A DNA stretch of 64,000 nucleotides from Bradyrhizobium sp. dw_78 (GCF_018449525.1 NZ_JAAVUS010000005.1:338001-402000); one strand, 5' to 3'. Positions 45,905-54,696 are shown, counted from the first letter of the stretch. Notes: generated by a model from the letters alone, not told the origin. Made by a program: numbers and translations.

Positions 45905-47293
45905 CTAAACCGGGATCCGCACGATGGCGCGGAGGCCGCCCATCGGGCTGTCGCCGAGCATGATGTCGCCGCCATGCGAGCGTGCGATATCGCGGGCGAT
46001 GGCGAGGCCGAGTCCCGAGCCGCCCTCATCCTGGTTGCGGGCGTCGTCCAGCCGCAGGAACGGCTTGAACACTTCCTCGCGCATGGCGGCCGGAATGCCG
46101 GGCCCGTCGTCGTCGACCGTGACGGTCAGATAGCGGTGATCGCGGTGGCCGGTGATCGCGATCGCATCGGCATGGCGGGCCGCGTTCGACACCAGATTGC
46201 CCAGGCAGCGCTTGAACGATGCCGGCTTCACCGTGACCACCGGCAATCCGTGGAATTTTACGCTGGCGTTGTGGCCGTTGCGTTCGGCATCGCTGCGCAA
46301 TTCCTCCAGCGCCTTGGTCATGTCGGTCGGCTGCGCGTTCTCGCCGCTGTCGCCGCGGGCGAAGGCGATATAGTCCTCCAGCATCCCCGACATTTCGTCG
46401 ACATCCTTGCGCATGCCGTCGACCTCGGGGCTGTCGCCGATCAATTCCAGTTCGAGCTTGAAGCGGGTCAGGATGGTGCGCAAATCGTGCGAGACGCCCG
46501 CCAGCATCGCGGTGCGCTGCTCGATCGAGCGCTCGATGCGGGTTTTCATCTCCAGGAAAGCCTGGGCCGCGCGGCGTACCTCGCGCGCGCCGCGCGGGCG
46601 GAAATTCGGCGCCTCACGGCCCTTGCCGAAGCTTTCGGCGGCATCCGCCAGCCGCAGGATCGGCCGGATCTGGTTGCGCAGGAACAGGACCGAGACGATC
46701 AGGAGGATCGAGGAAGTGCCGACCATCCAGAACAGGAAGATTTCCGAATTCGAGGCGTAGGCCGCGCTGCGCTGGGCAAAGATCCGCATCACCGTGTCGT
46801 TGAGCTGGATGCGGATTTCGACCAGGTTGGAATTGCCGACGGTGTCGATCCAGAACGGCCGCCCGATCTGCCGCCCGAGCTGTCGCGACAGCGACTGGTC
46901 GAGCAGCGAGAAAAATGGCTTGGGGCCGGGCGGCGGCAGGTCGCCCGTAGGCAGGAAATCGACCACGAGGTTCAGTCTTTGCTGGGCGATGCGCCGCAAC
47001 AGCGCGCGGTCCTTGTCCTGCGGATAGTCGTTGTAGATGTCGATCAGGCTGGCGATGTCCTGCACCACCGCGGCGGACAGGTGCTGCGTCACCGTGTTCC
47101 AGTGCCGCTCCATGAACACGAACGCCACCACCGACTGCAGCACCACCATCGGCACGATCATGATCAGCAGCGCGCGGGCATAGAGGCCGGTCGGCATCCA
47201 GCCCTTGAACGCGTTGCCCATCCAGCCATTGGCCGCGGACACGCGCCGCGACGCCGTGCGGATCAGGGTCAGGCCGGTGTCGATCGTGCTCAT
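45905..47293 (-). CDS. EnvZ-like sensor histidine kinase
   Basis: This inner-membrane two-component kinase has 462 residues: two membrane segments (about 40-60 and 186-206) enclosing a periplasmic sensor of about 125 residues, a HAMP domain (NQIRPILRLADAAESFGKG), the phospho-acceptor His269 in GVSHDLRTILTR, and the ATPase boxes NLVSNAARHA, DDGPGIP and GGSGLGLAIA. The pattern resembles EnvZ/RstB-type sensors. It is downstream of the response regulator gene (25-bp gap) and should phosphorylate it. The signal is unknown. Confidence 0.93.
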   Translation of the reverse strand: MSTIDTGLTLIRTASRRVSAANGWMGNAFKGWMPTGLYARALLIMIVPMVVLQSVVAFVFMERHWNTVTQHLSAAVVQDIASLIDIYNDYPQDKDRALLRRIAQQRLNLVVDFLPTGDLPPPGPKPFFSLLDQSLSRQLGRQIGRPFWIDTVGNSNLVEIRIQLNDTVMRIFAQRSAAYASNSEIFLFWMVGTSSILLIVSVLFLRNQIRPILRLADAAESFGKGREAPNFRPRGAREVRRAAQAFLEMKTRIERSIEQRTAMLAGVSHDLRTILTRFKLELELIGDSPEVDGMRKDVDEMSGMLEDYIAFARGDSGENAQPTDMTKALEELRSDAERNGHNASVKFHGLPVVTVKPASFKRCLGNLVSNAARHADAIAITGHRDHRYLTVTVDDDGPGIPAAMREEVFKPFLRLDDARNQDEGGSGLGLAIARDIARSHGGDIMLGDSPMGGLRAIVRIPV

Positions 47294-47318
47294 CGGTGAA
47301 TGATCTGCCGCCAGCGGT

Positions 47319-48050
47319 TCATGGGGAAGCGACCAGGCGATAGCCGACGCCGCGCACGGCCTGAAGGAAGAGCGGGCTTGCGGGATCGCGCTCGATCTTG
47401 CGCCGCAGCCGGTTGATCTGAACGTCCACCGCGCGCTCGTTGACCGAGCCGTCGCCGCCGGTCAGCGCGCCGCGCGGCACGGTCTCGCCCGGCGTCGCCG
47501 CCAGGATGCGCAGCATGTCGCGCTCGCGGTCGGTGAGATGGACCACCTCGTCGCCGGAGCGCAACTCGCCGCGCTCCAGGTGATAGACGTAAGGCCCGAA
47601 CGCGATCGACTCGAAGGTCTCCACCGGCTGCGGCGCGGTGCGCTTGAGGATATTGCCGATGCGCAGCACCAGTTCGCGCGGCTCGAACGGCTTGGCCACA
47701 TAATCGTCGGCGCCGATCTGCAGGCCCTCGATCCGGCTTTCCGCCTCATGCCGCGCCGTCAGCATGATGATCGGCACCGACGACGAGGTGCGGATGAAGC
47801 GGGCGAGGTCGAAGCCGGTTTCGCCGGGCATCATGACGTCGAGAATGAGCATGTCGAAATGCAGGCCGAGCAATTTGGCCCGCGCATCCTTGGCGCTCGT
47901 CGCCGTGGTGACGCGGTAGCCTTCGCCGGCGAGAAAGCGCGACAGCAGGTCGCGAATGCGGCGGTCGTCGTCGACCAGCAGCAGATGCGGGGCGTCGTCG
48001 GCCGGTTGCGGGGGCATGCGAGGTCGGGTTGCGGCCTGGGCCACGCTCAT
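47319..48050 (-). CDS. OmpR-family response regulator
   Basis: The 243-residue protein has a receiver domain with phospho-acceptor Asp71 (LILDVMMPGETGFD), LVDDDRR acidic pair and YVAKPFEPREL, followed by a winged-helix OmpR/PhoB DNA-binding domain (HLTDRERDMLRILAATPGE, NERAVDVQINRLRRKIE, VRGVGYRLV). The ATG (complement 48048-48050) overlaps the MarR-family stop (ATGA), indicating coupled translation. It is cognate to the adjacent histidine kinase. Confidence 0.94.
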   Translation of the reverse strand: MSVAQAATRPRMPPQPADDAPHLLLVDDDRRIRDLLSRFLAGEGYRVTTATSAKDARAKLLGLHFDMLILDVMMPGETGFDLARFIRTSSSVPIIMLTARHEAESRIEGLQIGADDYVAKPFEPRELVLRIGNILKRTAPQPVETFESIAFGPYVYHLERGELRSGDEVVHLTDRERDMLRILAATPGETVPRGALTGGDGSVNERAVDVQINRLRRKIERDPASPLFLQAVRGVGYRLVASP

Positions 48051-48613
48051 TCCTTTGCGGTTGGATTGCCGGGCTTGAGGATGATCTCCAGCACCTTGTC
48101 GGGATCGTCGTGATCGATCATGGCGCGCAGGAACGCCCTGACCGCATCCGCCCCGGCCGGGCTGATCTCCCGCAGCGCGCGGTTGATCCGGTCGGTCTGC
48201 AGCCCGGCGAGCTTCGCCACCAGCGCCTCGCCCTTTGCGGTGGCGAAAAGAAGGCGCTGCCGGCGGTCGTTGTTGCCGGTCCGCTGCAGGATATAGCCTT
48301 CGTCGAGCAATTGCTTGAGCACCCGGCCCAAGGACTGTTTGGTGATGCGCAGCACGTCGAGCAGATCGGCCACTTTCAGGCCGGGATAGCGGTGGACGAA
48401 ATGCAGCACCCGGTGATGCGCCCGGCCAAAACCGAACGCTTCCAGCTCCTGATCGGCGTCGCCGACAAAGTCCCGGTAGGCGAAGAACAGCAGTTCGATA
48501 ATATCCCACCGCGTTTCGCCAAAGCCGGAGGGGAGGGGGCCGGAAGCGGAGGAGCCGGAAGACTCCCCCGAATCCCGGCCGGCTGACGGGTTTGAGAAAT
48601 TAATGTCAGTCAT
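48047..48613 (-). CDS. MarR-family transcriptional regulator
   Basis: About 188 residues with a Ser/Gly-rich N-terminal stretch and a MarR winged-helix core (HHRVLHFVHRYPGLKVADLL, LRITKQSLGRVLKQLLDEGY, ILQRTGNNDRRQRLLFATAKG). The start MTDINFSNPS (ATG complement 48611-48613) lacks a clear ribosome-binding site; an in-frame ATG at 48655 would add 14 residues. It leads an operon with the response regulator and kinase. An imperfect inverted repeat just upstream (48605-48645) could be its operator. Confidence 0.9.
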   Translation of the reverse strand: MTDINFSNPSAGRDSGESSGSSASGPLPSGFGETRWDIIELLFFAYRDFVGDADQELEAFGFGRAHHRVLHFVHRYPGLKVADLLDVLRITKQSLGRVLKQLLDEGYILQRTGNNDRRQRLLFATAKGEALVAKLAGLQTDRINRALREISPAGADAVRAFLRAMIDHDDPDKVLEIILKPGNPTAKE

Positions 48614-48957
48614 GTTGACATATCTTGGGTTCAATGTTACAAAACTGCCAGTCATCGTGAAATATTAGATCGTTTCGCGACCGGCTGCACCCCAAATGGC
48701 CGAATTCCACCGGTTGCGGTGCCGACCGTTAATTTCTACTACCGTGCGATTGTCGAACGGCATTTCCACGGCAAACATACTGGACTTCCTCATTCCGCAA
48801 AAGCATGTCCTGTGGGACGCGTTGGCGGCGGAAACCAGCGGCAAGGCTGGCGCACCAAGGCTGGTGCAGGTGAAGTCCGGACCCATCAGGCCAGCGGAGC
48901 CGGAGAGTGAGGCCGGCGCCGGAAATCGCGTCGGTTCCGATAGCGGAAAGCAAGGGA
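48614..48957. other. divergent promoter region between the MarR operon and ilvE
   Basis: No gene is supported in these 344 bases. Near the MarR start is the imperfect dyad TGTTGACATAT / TTCAATGTTACA (plus-strand reading, about 48614-48643). GTCCTGTGGGAC at about 48807-48818 is a small palindrome in the ilvE leader. AAGGGA precedes the ilvE ATG. Confidence 0.5.
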
Positions 48958-50037
48958 ATGAGTTTGAAATTCGAAATCCAGCCTGCGGCGAATCCGGTGT
49001 CCGAGCAGGAGCGCGCGGCAAGGCTGATGGACCTGGGCTTTGGCCAGATTTTCACCGATCACATGGCTGTGCTCCACTACGATCTGGCAAAGGGCTGGCA
49101 CGGTGCGCGCATCGAATCCCGCGCGAATTTCTCGCTCGATCCGGCCGTGGCCGTGCTGCATTATGCACAGGAAGTTTTCGAAGGCCTCAAGGCCTACAGG
49201 CGCGACGATGGCGGCGTGAACCTGTTCCGCCCCGACGCCAACGCCCGGCGCTTCCGGGACGGGGCCGAGCGCATGGCGATGGCGCCGCTGCCCGAGCCGG
49301 TGTTCATCGAAGCGATCGAGCAACTGGTGCGCATCGACCGCGCCTGGATACCGGGCGGCGAGGGCAGTCTCTATTTGCGGCCGTTCATGATCGCGAGCGA
49401 GATCTTCCTCGGCGTGAAACCGTCCGCCGAATACATCTTCGCCGTCATCGCCTCGCCGGTCGGCTCCTATTTCAAGGGCGGACCCGCGCCGGTGTCGATC
49501 TGGGTGTCGGAGCACTACACGCGCGCTGCGGTCGGCGGCACCGGCGCCGTCAAATGCGGCGGCAATTACGCCGCCAGCCTGCGCGCGCAGGCCGAGGCGA
49601 TGGATCACGGCTGCGACCAGGTGGTTTTCCTCGATGCGGTCGAGCGCCGCTACATCGAGGAACTCGGCGGCATGAACATCTTTTTCGTGTTCGACGACGG
49701 TTCGCTCGCGACGCCGCCGCTCGGCACCATCCTGCCCGGCATCACCCGCGATTCGATCATCGCGCTTGCCAGGGATTCCGGCACCCGCGTGCGCGAGGAA
49801 CTCTACACGGTCGAGCAGTGGCGCGCTGACGCCGCCAGCGGAAAGCTGAAGGAAGCCTTCGCCTGCGGCACGGCGGCCGTCATCTCGCCGATCGGCAAGG
49901 TGCGTTCCGCCAGCGGCGATTTTCTCATCAACGGCGGCGCGGCCGGCCCGGTCGCCATGGGGCTGCGCAAGAAGCTGGTCGACATCCAGTACGGCCGCGC
50001 GCCCGACCCGCACGACTGGATCAGAAAGGTGCTGTGA
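48958..50037 (+). CDS. ilvE: branched-chain amino acid aminotransferase IlvE
   Basis: This class IV PLP enzyme catalyses the last step in Leu, Ile and Val synthesis. The 359-residue protein has HYAQEVFEGLKAYR, LYLRPFMIASE, the PLP Lys199 in GAVKCGGNYAAS and ACGTAAVISPIG. The larger size and pattern place it with the human BCAT-like (type II) branch. ATG 48958 is preceded by AAGGGA; an upstream in-frame start at 48907 is not favoured. Its neighbours on the minus strand are regulatory and probably unrelated. Confidence 0.95.
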   Translation: MSLKFEIQPAANPVSEQERAARLMDLGFGQIFTDHMAVLHYDLAKGWHGARIESRANFSLDPAVAVLHYAQEVFEGLKAYRRDDGGVNLFRPDANARRFRDGAERMAMAPLPEPVFIEAIEQLVRIDRAWIPGGEGSLYLRPFMIASEIFLGVKPSAEYIFAVIASPVGSYFKGGPAPVSIWVSEHYTRAAVGGTGAVKCGGNYAASLRAQAEAMDHGCDQVVFLDAVERRYIEELGGMNIFFVFDDGSLATPPLGTILPGITRDSIIALARDSGTRVREELYTVEQWRADAASGKLKEAFACGTAAVISPIGKVRSASGDFLINGGAAGPVAMGLRKKLVDIQYGRAPDPHDWIRKVL

Positions 50038-50044
50038 CCGGTTT

Positions 50045-50067
50045 CCTTCTCCCCTTGTGGGAGAAGG
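50045..50067. repeat. family E-like hairpin after ilvE
   Basis: CCTTCTCCCC and GGGAGAAGG arms with a short loop, just after the ilvE stop. No T run follows. Confidence 0.6.
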
Positions 50068-50105
50068 GAAGGGAAGCGGTCGGCCGAGTGGCTGATAGCT
50101 CGACA

Positions 50106-50149
50106 TTTACGTTGTAAGTCAACGTTTATGTTGTAAGTCAACGTTGACT
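50106..50149. promoter_or_regulatory. tandem 19-bp repeat and 14-bp palindrome in the hisS leader
   Basis: TTTACGTTGTAAGTCAACG (50106-50124) is repeated directly at 50125-50143 with one mismatch. Each unit contains an inverted repeat CGTTG/CAACG (TGTTG in the second). The second unit runs into the perfect palindrome AGTCAACGTTGACT (50136-50149), only 13 bp before the hisS ATG. This may be an operator or a structured leader; the protein that would bind it is not identified. Confidence 0.7.
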
Positions 50150-50162
50150 GATAGAGCTTGAT

Positions 50163-51680
50163 ATGGCCGATAAACCGAAAAAACTGCAAAAACTGAGAGC
50201 CCGCCTGCCGCGCGGTCTGGAAGACCGCGGCCCCGCCGCGATCCATGCGACGCGGCAGATGGTGGAGAAGATCCGAGCCGTCTACGAACGCTACGGCTTC
50301 GAGCCGGTGGAGACGCCGGCGATGGAATTCACCGATGCGCTCGGCAAATTCCTGCCCGACCAGGACCGGCCCAACGAGGGCGTGTTCTCGTTCCAGGACG
50401 ATGACGAGCAGTGGATCTCGCTGCGCTACGATTTGACCGCGCCGCTGGCGCGTTATGTGGCGGAAAATTTCGATTCACTGCCAAAGCCCTATCGCAGCTA
50501 TCGCGCCGGCTACGTTTATCGCAACGAGAAGCCGGGCCCCGGCCGCTTCCGGCAATTCATGCAGTTCGACGCCGATACGGTCGGCAGCGCCTCACCGGCC
50601 GCCGATGCCGAAATGTGCATGATGGCGGCCGACACGATGGAAGCGTTGGGGATTCCGCGCGGCTCCTACGTGGTGAAGGTGAACAACCGCAAGGTGCTCG
50701 ATGGGGTGCTGGAAAGCATCGGGCTTGGCGGTGACGAGAATGCGGGGCGTCGCTTAACGGTGCTGCGGGCGATCGACAAATTAGATAAATTTCCTGCCGA
50801 CGAGGTTCGCAAGCTGCTTGGTTCTGGCAGGTGGGATGGTGGCGAAGAAGGCAAAGGGGACTTTACGAAAGGTGCTGAACTTAGTTCGGCCGATGCACAT
50901 GTCGTTCTTGCTGTCACGGAACAGCGCCACGATTGGAAAGAGGCGATTGCCGCGGCGGATATCTATCTAGCCAAGAGCGAGACCGGCCAGATCGGTGTCA
51001 GCGAACTGGAAGAAATCGCAAAGCTGGTCACCGCAGGGGGATATGGCGAAGACCGCATCCGCATCGATCCTTCCGTCGTCCGCGGTCTGGAATATTACAC
51101 CGGCCCGGTCTACGAGGTTGAACTGCTGCTCGAAACCAAAGACGAAAAGGGCCGTCCCGTGCGCTTCGGCTCGGTCGGCGGCGGCGGGCGTTATGACGGT
51201 CTGGTCTCGCGGTTTCGCGGTGAGCCGGTGCCGGCGACCGGATTTTCGATCGGCGTGTCGCGGTTGCAGGCCGCGCTGACGATGCTCGGCAAGATCGACA
51301 CCACGCCTGAATTCGGTCCCGTGGTCGTCACCGTGTTCGACCGCGACCGCGTCGCCGATTATCAGAAGATGGTCGCGCAATTGCGCAACGCCAATATTCG
51401 CGCCGAGCTTTATCTCGGCAATCCAAAGAACATGGGCAACCAGCTCAAATACGCCGATCGCCGCAATTCGCCTTGCGTGATCATCCAGGGCAGCGATGAG
51501 AAGGCGCGCGGCGAGGTGCAGATCAAGGATCTGATCGAGGGCGCCAAAGCCGCCGCCGCGATCGCCTCCAACCAGGAATGGCGCGAGACCCGGCCCGCGC
51601 AGTTTTCATGCAGCGAGGATGAACTGGTCGCAAAAGTGCGGGAAGTTCTGGCGCGCCATGAGGTGAAATGGGGAAACTGA
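50163..51680 (+). CDS. hisS: histidine-tRNA ligase HisS
   Basis: This class II synthetase has 505 residues, the long alphaproteobacterial form. Motif 2 region ([20 protein letters not shown]), the histidine-A motif ([15 protein letters not shown]) and motif 3 ([24 protein letters not shown]) are intact, as is the anticodon-binding C-terminus. Between motif 2 and the histidine-A motif, bases about 50750-50960 use codons that are rare elsewhere in the window (TTA twice, CTT, GGT, TCT), suggesting a recombined or recently acquired insert. The start codon lies just after an unusual repeat; only a weak AGAG ribosome-binding site is present. Confidence 0.95.
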   Translation: MADKPKKLQKLRARLPRGLEDRGPAAIHATRQMVEKIRAVYERYGFEPVETPAMEFTDALGKFLPDQDRPNEGVFSFQDDDEQWISLRYDLTAPLARYVAENFDSLPKPYRSYRAGYVYRNEKPGPGRFRQFMQFDADTVGSASPAADAEMCMMAADTMEALGIPRGSYVVKVNNRKVLDGVLESIGLGGDENAGRRLTVLRAIDKLDKFPADEVRKLLGSGRWDGGEEGKGDFTKGAELSSADAHVVLAVTEQRHDWKEAIAAADIYLAKSETGQIGVSELEEIAKLVTAGGYGEDRIRIDPSVVRGLEYYTGPVYEVELLLETKDEKGRPVRFGSVGGGGRYDGLVSRFRGEPVPATGFSIGVSRLQAALTMLGKIDTTPEFGPVVVTVFDRDRVADYQKMVAQLRNANIRAELYLGNPKNMGNQLKYADRRNSPCVIIQGSDEKARGEVQIKDLIEGAKAAAAIASNQEWRETRPAQFSCSEDELVAKVREVLARHEVKWGN

Positions 51681-51683
51681 AAT

Positions 51684-51783
51684 CGTCATGCGCGGGCTTG
51701 ACCCGCGTATCCATCTTTAAAATGATGGATTGCCGAGTCATCGATGTCAAAGACGCGCTCCGCGCTTTTGCCCGGCAATAACG
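51684..51783. repeat. dispersed palindromic repeat, family C
   Basis: Ends CGTCATGCGCGGGCTTGACC and TTGCCCGGCAATAACG are inverted relatives, with an inner hairpin ATCCATCTTTAAAATGATGGAT. It lies between hisS and the tautomerase gene. Confidence 0.75.
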
Positions 51784-51820
51784 ATCTGGCGAGTGAACAA
51801 TAGCAAAGGGAGTAGTTAGG

Positions 51821-52024
51821 ATGCCTGAGATCACCGTGAGCATGGCCGCCGGCCGCACCGACGAACAGAAGGCCAGCATGATGCGCGACATCACGCAGGC
51901 GCTGGTGAAGAATCTCGGCGTCGATGCCGATTCCGTCGTGATCCAGATCAACGAGGCGCCGCTGCATAACAAGATGAAGGGCGGCAAGACGTTCGTGGAG
52001 CGCGCCGCCGCGGCGAAGAAGTAG
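51821..52024 (+). CDS. 4-oxalocrotonate tautomerase family protein
   Basis: This 67-residue protein has the catalytic Pro directly after the initiator Met (MPEITVSMAAGRTDEQKASM) and the LGVDADSVVIQINE strand of the family, which tautomerises keto/enol acids as a hexamer or trimer. The typical active-site Arg positions are partly unclear, so the substrate is not assigned. AAAGGGAG lies before the start. It is isolated between two repeats. Confidence 0.9.
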   Translation: MPEITVSMAAGRTDEQKASMMRDITQALVKNLGVDADSVVIQINEAPLHNKMKGGKTFVERAAAAKK

Positions 52025-52031
52025 CCCCTTT

Positions 52032-52133
52032 CGTCATTCCGGGATGCGCCGCTTGGCGCAGACCCGGAATCCATAACCACGATCGGGAGTATGGATTCCG
52101 GGTCCACGCGCAAGCGCGTGTCCCGGAATGACG
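52032..52133. repeat. REP-like palindromic repeat, family B
   Basis: CGTCATTCCGGGATGCGCC at the left and GTGTCCCGGAATGACG at the right; the middle carries GAATCCATAACCACGATC, close to the copy at 14211. Confidence 0.88.
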
Positions 52134-52152
52134 GCAGCAATTTTGGTTCATC

Positions 52153-52548
52153 ATGGACGCACGCGACGTCATCAAGGTCGGCATGAGCGCCGAGCGACTG
52201 CTGGTGGTGCCGGCGGAGCGCACCGTCGGGCATTTCGTCGCCGACATGCCGCTGGTCTATGCGACGCCGATGATGATCCTGGAAATGGAGATGGCGTCCG
52301 CCGATGCCATCGCCCCGTATCTCGAACCCGGCTGGATCACGCTCGGCACCGAAGTCGACATCCGGCATACGGCCGCGACGCCGGTCGGCTGGCGCGTGCG
52401 TTCGGTCGCCAGGGTGATCGCGGTGGAGCGCCGGGTGATCCGCTTCGAGGTCGAGGCCTTCAACGACAAGCGCCGGATCGGTGACGGCCGCCACGCCCGC
52501 GGCCTGGTCAATGCCGACACTTTCATGCGGCACTTCGGCGCGGGCTAG
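52153..52548 (+). CDS. FlK-like hot-dog thioesterase
   Basis: The 131-residue protein resembles Streptomyces fluoroacetyl-CoA thioesterase FlK as I remember it. The FlK triad Thr42, Glu50, His76 corresponds to Thr38, Glu46 and His72 here, with Gly65 and the stretch APYLEPG and HTAATP shared. The six residues that form FlK's hydrophobic lid (with Phe33 and Phe36) are missing, so selectivity for fluoroacetyl-CoA is doubtful; it is likely a general short acyl-CoA thioesterase. No signal peptide. It is isolated between repeat elements. Confidence 0.85.
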   Translation: MDARDVIKVGMSAERLLVVPAERTVGHFVADMPLVYATPMMILEMEMASADAIAPYLEPGWITLGTEVDIRHTAATPVGWRVRSVARVIAVERRVIRFEVEAFNDKRRIGDGRHARGLVNADTFMRHFGAG

Positions 52549-52566
52549 CTAAGCCGTCAATACCGC

Positions 52567-52672
52567 CCTCATCCTGAGGAACGGCCTTCTTAGCCGCGTC
52601 TCGAAGCATGAGACGCAAACCTCCCTATCGCCATCCTTCGAGACGGTGCTTTCGCGCCTCCTCAGGACGAGG
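52567..52672. repeat. dispersed palindromic repeat, family D
   Basis: Inverted ends CCTCATCCTGAGGA and CTCCTCAGGACGAGG with inner GTCTCGAAGC and TTCGAGACGG blocks. A related copy lies at 58066-58166 inside the cox cluster and a fragment near 56893. Confidence 0.85.
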
Positions 52673-52678
52673 GATCAA

Positions 52679-53509
52679 TTATTTCGCCAACTCTTTCGAG
52701 CGTTTCGTCGCGGCGGCGACCGCGCGGGTCAGAAGCGGCTGGATGCCCTCCGGTCCCATCAGCACGTCGAGCGCGGCTGCGGTGGTGCCGCCGGGTGAGG
52801 TCACGTTCTGGCGCAGCGTCGCGGCCGGAATCTCCAGGCGATGCAGCAATTCGCCGGAGCCGGCGACGGTTTCGCGCGCGAGCCTGGTGGCGAGCTCCGC
52901 CGGCAGGCCGGCCTCGATCCCGGCCCGCGCCAGTTCTTCCGCCAGCAGGAACACGTAAGCGGGACCGGAACCGGAGACCGCGGTGACCGCATCCATCAAT
53001 TGCTCGTTACCGGTCCATTCGACCGAGCCAGTGGCGCGCAGCAGCGCGTCGGCCACCGCGCGCTGCGCGGCGCTGACAGTGCCGGCGGCGACCGCGACCG
53101 TGATGCCGCGGCCGATCGCGGCCGGGGTGTTGGGCATGGCGCGGACCACCGCGCCGCCGCAGATTTCCGAGATCGAGGCGATGGTCATGCCGGCCATGAT
53201 CGAGACCACCAGCGTCGACGGGCCGGCGAATGGTTTCAACGCGGCGCCGGCCTCGCGGAACGATTGCGGCTTCACCGCGATCACCAGCGTATCGACGGCG
53301 TCCCGTGCCGGCGGGTTCAGGCGGATGCCCCGCCGGGCCAGCGCGTTGATCTCGTCGGAGGGATAGGGGTCGATCACGACGACACGGCTGGCGTCCAGCC
53401 CGCCGGTCAGCCAGCCCAGCAGCAGCGCGCCGCCCATCTTGCCCGCGCCGGCCAGCGCGATGGTGCCTTTGATTTGCGAGAGCGCTTGAGTGGCGGTGAC
53501 TGACGGCAT
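52679..53509 (-). CDS. proC: pyrroline-5-carboxylate reductase ProC
   Basis: ProC makes proline from pyrroline-5-carboxylate with NAD(P)H. The 276-residue protein has the Rossmann motif ALAGAGKMGGALLLGW, VVIAVKPQ-like LVIAVKPQSF, AMPNTPAAIGRGITV and the C-terminal signature SGSGPAYVFLLAEELA with VTSPGGTTAAALDVL. ATG 53509 is preferred over the GTG nine bases upstream because of its spacing to GAGAAAG. It is downstream of the YbjN gene on the same strand, a common alphaproteobacterial pair. Confidence 0.95.
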   Translation of the reverse strand: MPSVTATQALSQIKGTIALAGAGKMGGALLLGWLTGGLDASRVVVIDPYPSDEINALARRGIRLNPPARDAVDTLVIAVKPQSFREAGAALKPFAGPSTLVVSIMAGMTIASISEICGGAVVRAMPNTPAAIGRGITVAVAAGTVSAAQRAVADALLRATGSVEWTGNEQLMDAVTAVSGSGPAYVFLLAEELARAGIEAGLPAELATRLARETVAGSGELLHRLEIPAATLRQNVTSPGGTTAAALDVLMGPEGIQPLLTRAVAAATKRSKELAK

Positions 53510-53563
53510 CAGGGACACTTTCTCGTCGTCCCGGCGACTACCGGAACCTAACCCCCGGGCGGT

Positions 53564-53617
53564 TCTAGAACATGATCCGGAAAAGTGGAAACCGGTTTTC
53601 CGAAAAGATCATGCTCC
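53564..53617. repeat. short dispersed repeat with inverted arms
   Basis: GAACATGATCCGGAAAAGTG and CCGGTTTTCCGAAAAGATCA form a hairpin with arms GATCcGGAAAA/TTTTCCgaaaaGATC. It lies between proC and the YbjN gene; the rest of the gap to 53743 shows no gene. Confidence 0.7.
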
Positions 53618-53743
53618 AGCAGTAAAATCGAAGCGCCACCGGCATTTTGCGCCGGAGCCGGTCGCGGGTGTCATGCGTGGCCACGGTGCCGCGAGCCCTC
53701 CTGCCGGCAAGGACGACATTAGGAGCAGGGGGACCGTGCCGCC

Positions 53744-54244
53744 TTACGCCTCGCCCTCGGTGTCGAACATCGAGGCGCTCATGGCCTCCGCGGTGGTCTT
53801 GCCGGCCCAGACCACGAACTGGAACGTCGGATAGTAACGTTCGCAGGCGTGGATCGCGCCGGCCAGCATGGTCTGGCATTGCGCGGAGGAGGCGGTGATC
53901 CCGCCGGGCAGCACCAGCGCCTGGCGGTGCATGATCATGCCGGTGTGGGTCCAGATATCGAAATGCCCGATCCATAATTGCTCGTTGATCGCGGCGATCA
54001 GCCGCTGCACCTCGGCGCGGCGCAGGGCTGGAATTTTCATGTCGAAAGCGCAGGCCAGATGCAGCGCCTCGATCTCGTTCATCCAGGTGAAGGACATCTG
54101 ATAATCGGTCCACTCGCCCTTGGACACGATGGTCACTTCGTCGTCGCCGGAGCGTTCGAACGGCCAGTTGTTGTCGGTCGCAATATCCTCGACCACCGCG
54201 AGCGGATGGTTCGGGGAATCGATGATGCCTTCGAGGAGGGACAT
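53744..54244 (-). CDS. YbjN domain protein
   Basis: This 166-residue cytoplasmic protein of the YbjN family (fold related to the type III secretion chaperone/bacterial sensory domain) has the pattern HPLAVVEDIATDNNWPFERS, IVSKGEWTDYQMSFTWM, LRRAEVQRLIAAINEQLWIG and CQTMLAGAIHACERYYPTFQ. The function is unknown; such genes are usually beside proC in alphaproteobacteria. The start is the ATG complementary to 54242-54244. Confidence 0.92.
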   Translation of the reverse strand: MSLLEGIIDSPNHPLAVVEDIATDNNWPFERSGDDEVTIVSKGEWTDYQMSFTWMNEIEALHLACAFDMKIPALRRAEVQRLIAAINEQLWIGHFDIWTHTGMIMHRQALVLPGGITASSAQCQTMLAGAIHACERYYPTFQFVVWAGKTTAEAMSASMFDTEGEA

Positions 54245-54696
54245 GCCGTCTCGACCCTTGCTTCTTGATTATGTTGATACGCACGCGAGAATTGGCACGC
54301 GCTGGAGGTATCGCGCTGCTGCCGGCCGCAATCCCCTTAAACGCCTTGCAGCCTGCCAGCGTGAAGTGATGTGATTTGCGGAATCCGCGCAACCGCACGC
54401 CGAGTCCGTCCACAGCCAATGCGATGCCCGTCCACAGCTCTTACGCGTCCTGATTGTCGGGATAAGAACAAACCGGAATCGGAATCCGCTTCTCGCCTTA
54501 ATCGTTAATTTTTTTCGGCCCTTCGCGGAGGAGGCCGGCACCGGAGCAGACTCCGCGCCGTCGGAGCGGGCTGCGTTTTTCGGAGTCATGTCCTTGGAAT
54601 CATGGGGGTCATGCGGATTCCCGATAGTCGGGGTCCTTGCCGGTCCGCCAGCAAGCGGTCATATCTCTTCCCAAGCCGCTCGTCCCGGGCGGCTGA
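54245..54696. other. intergenic region before the FMN riboswitch
   Basis: I see no credible gene. Codon bias, start signals and composition do not support any open frame here. The part near 54480-54530 is AT-richer (TTAATCGTTAATTTTTTTCG), which would fit a promoter for the riboswitch-ribH transcript; on the minus strand it could end a transcript. Confidence 0.5.

Noticed and set aside
46000..47300. Plus-strand open frame opposite the histidine kinase
   Set aside because: The kinase has all H, N, D and G boxes; the opposite frame is an Arg/Gln/His-rich shadow.
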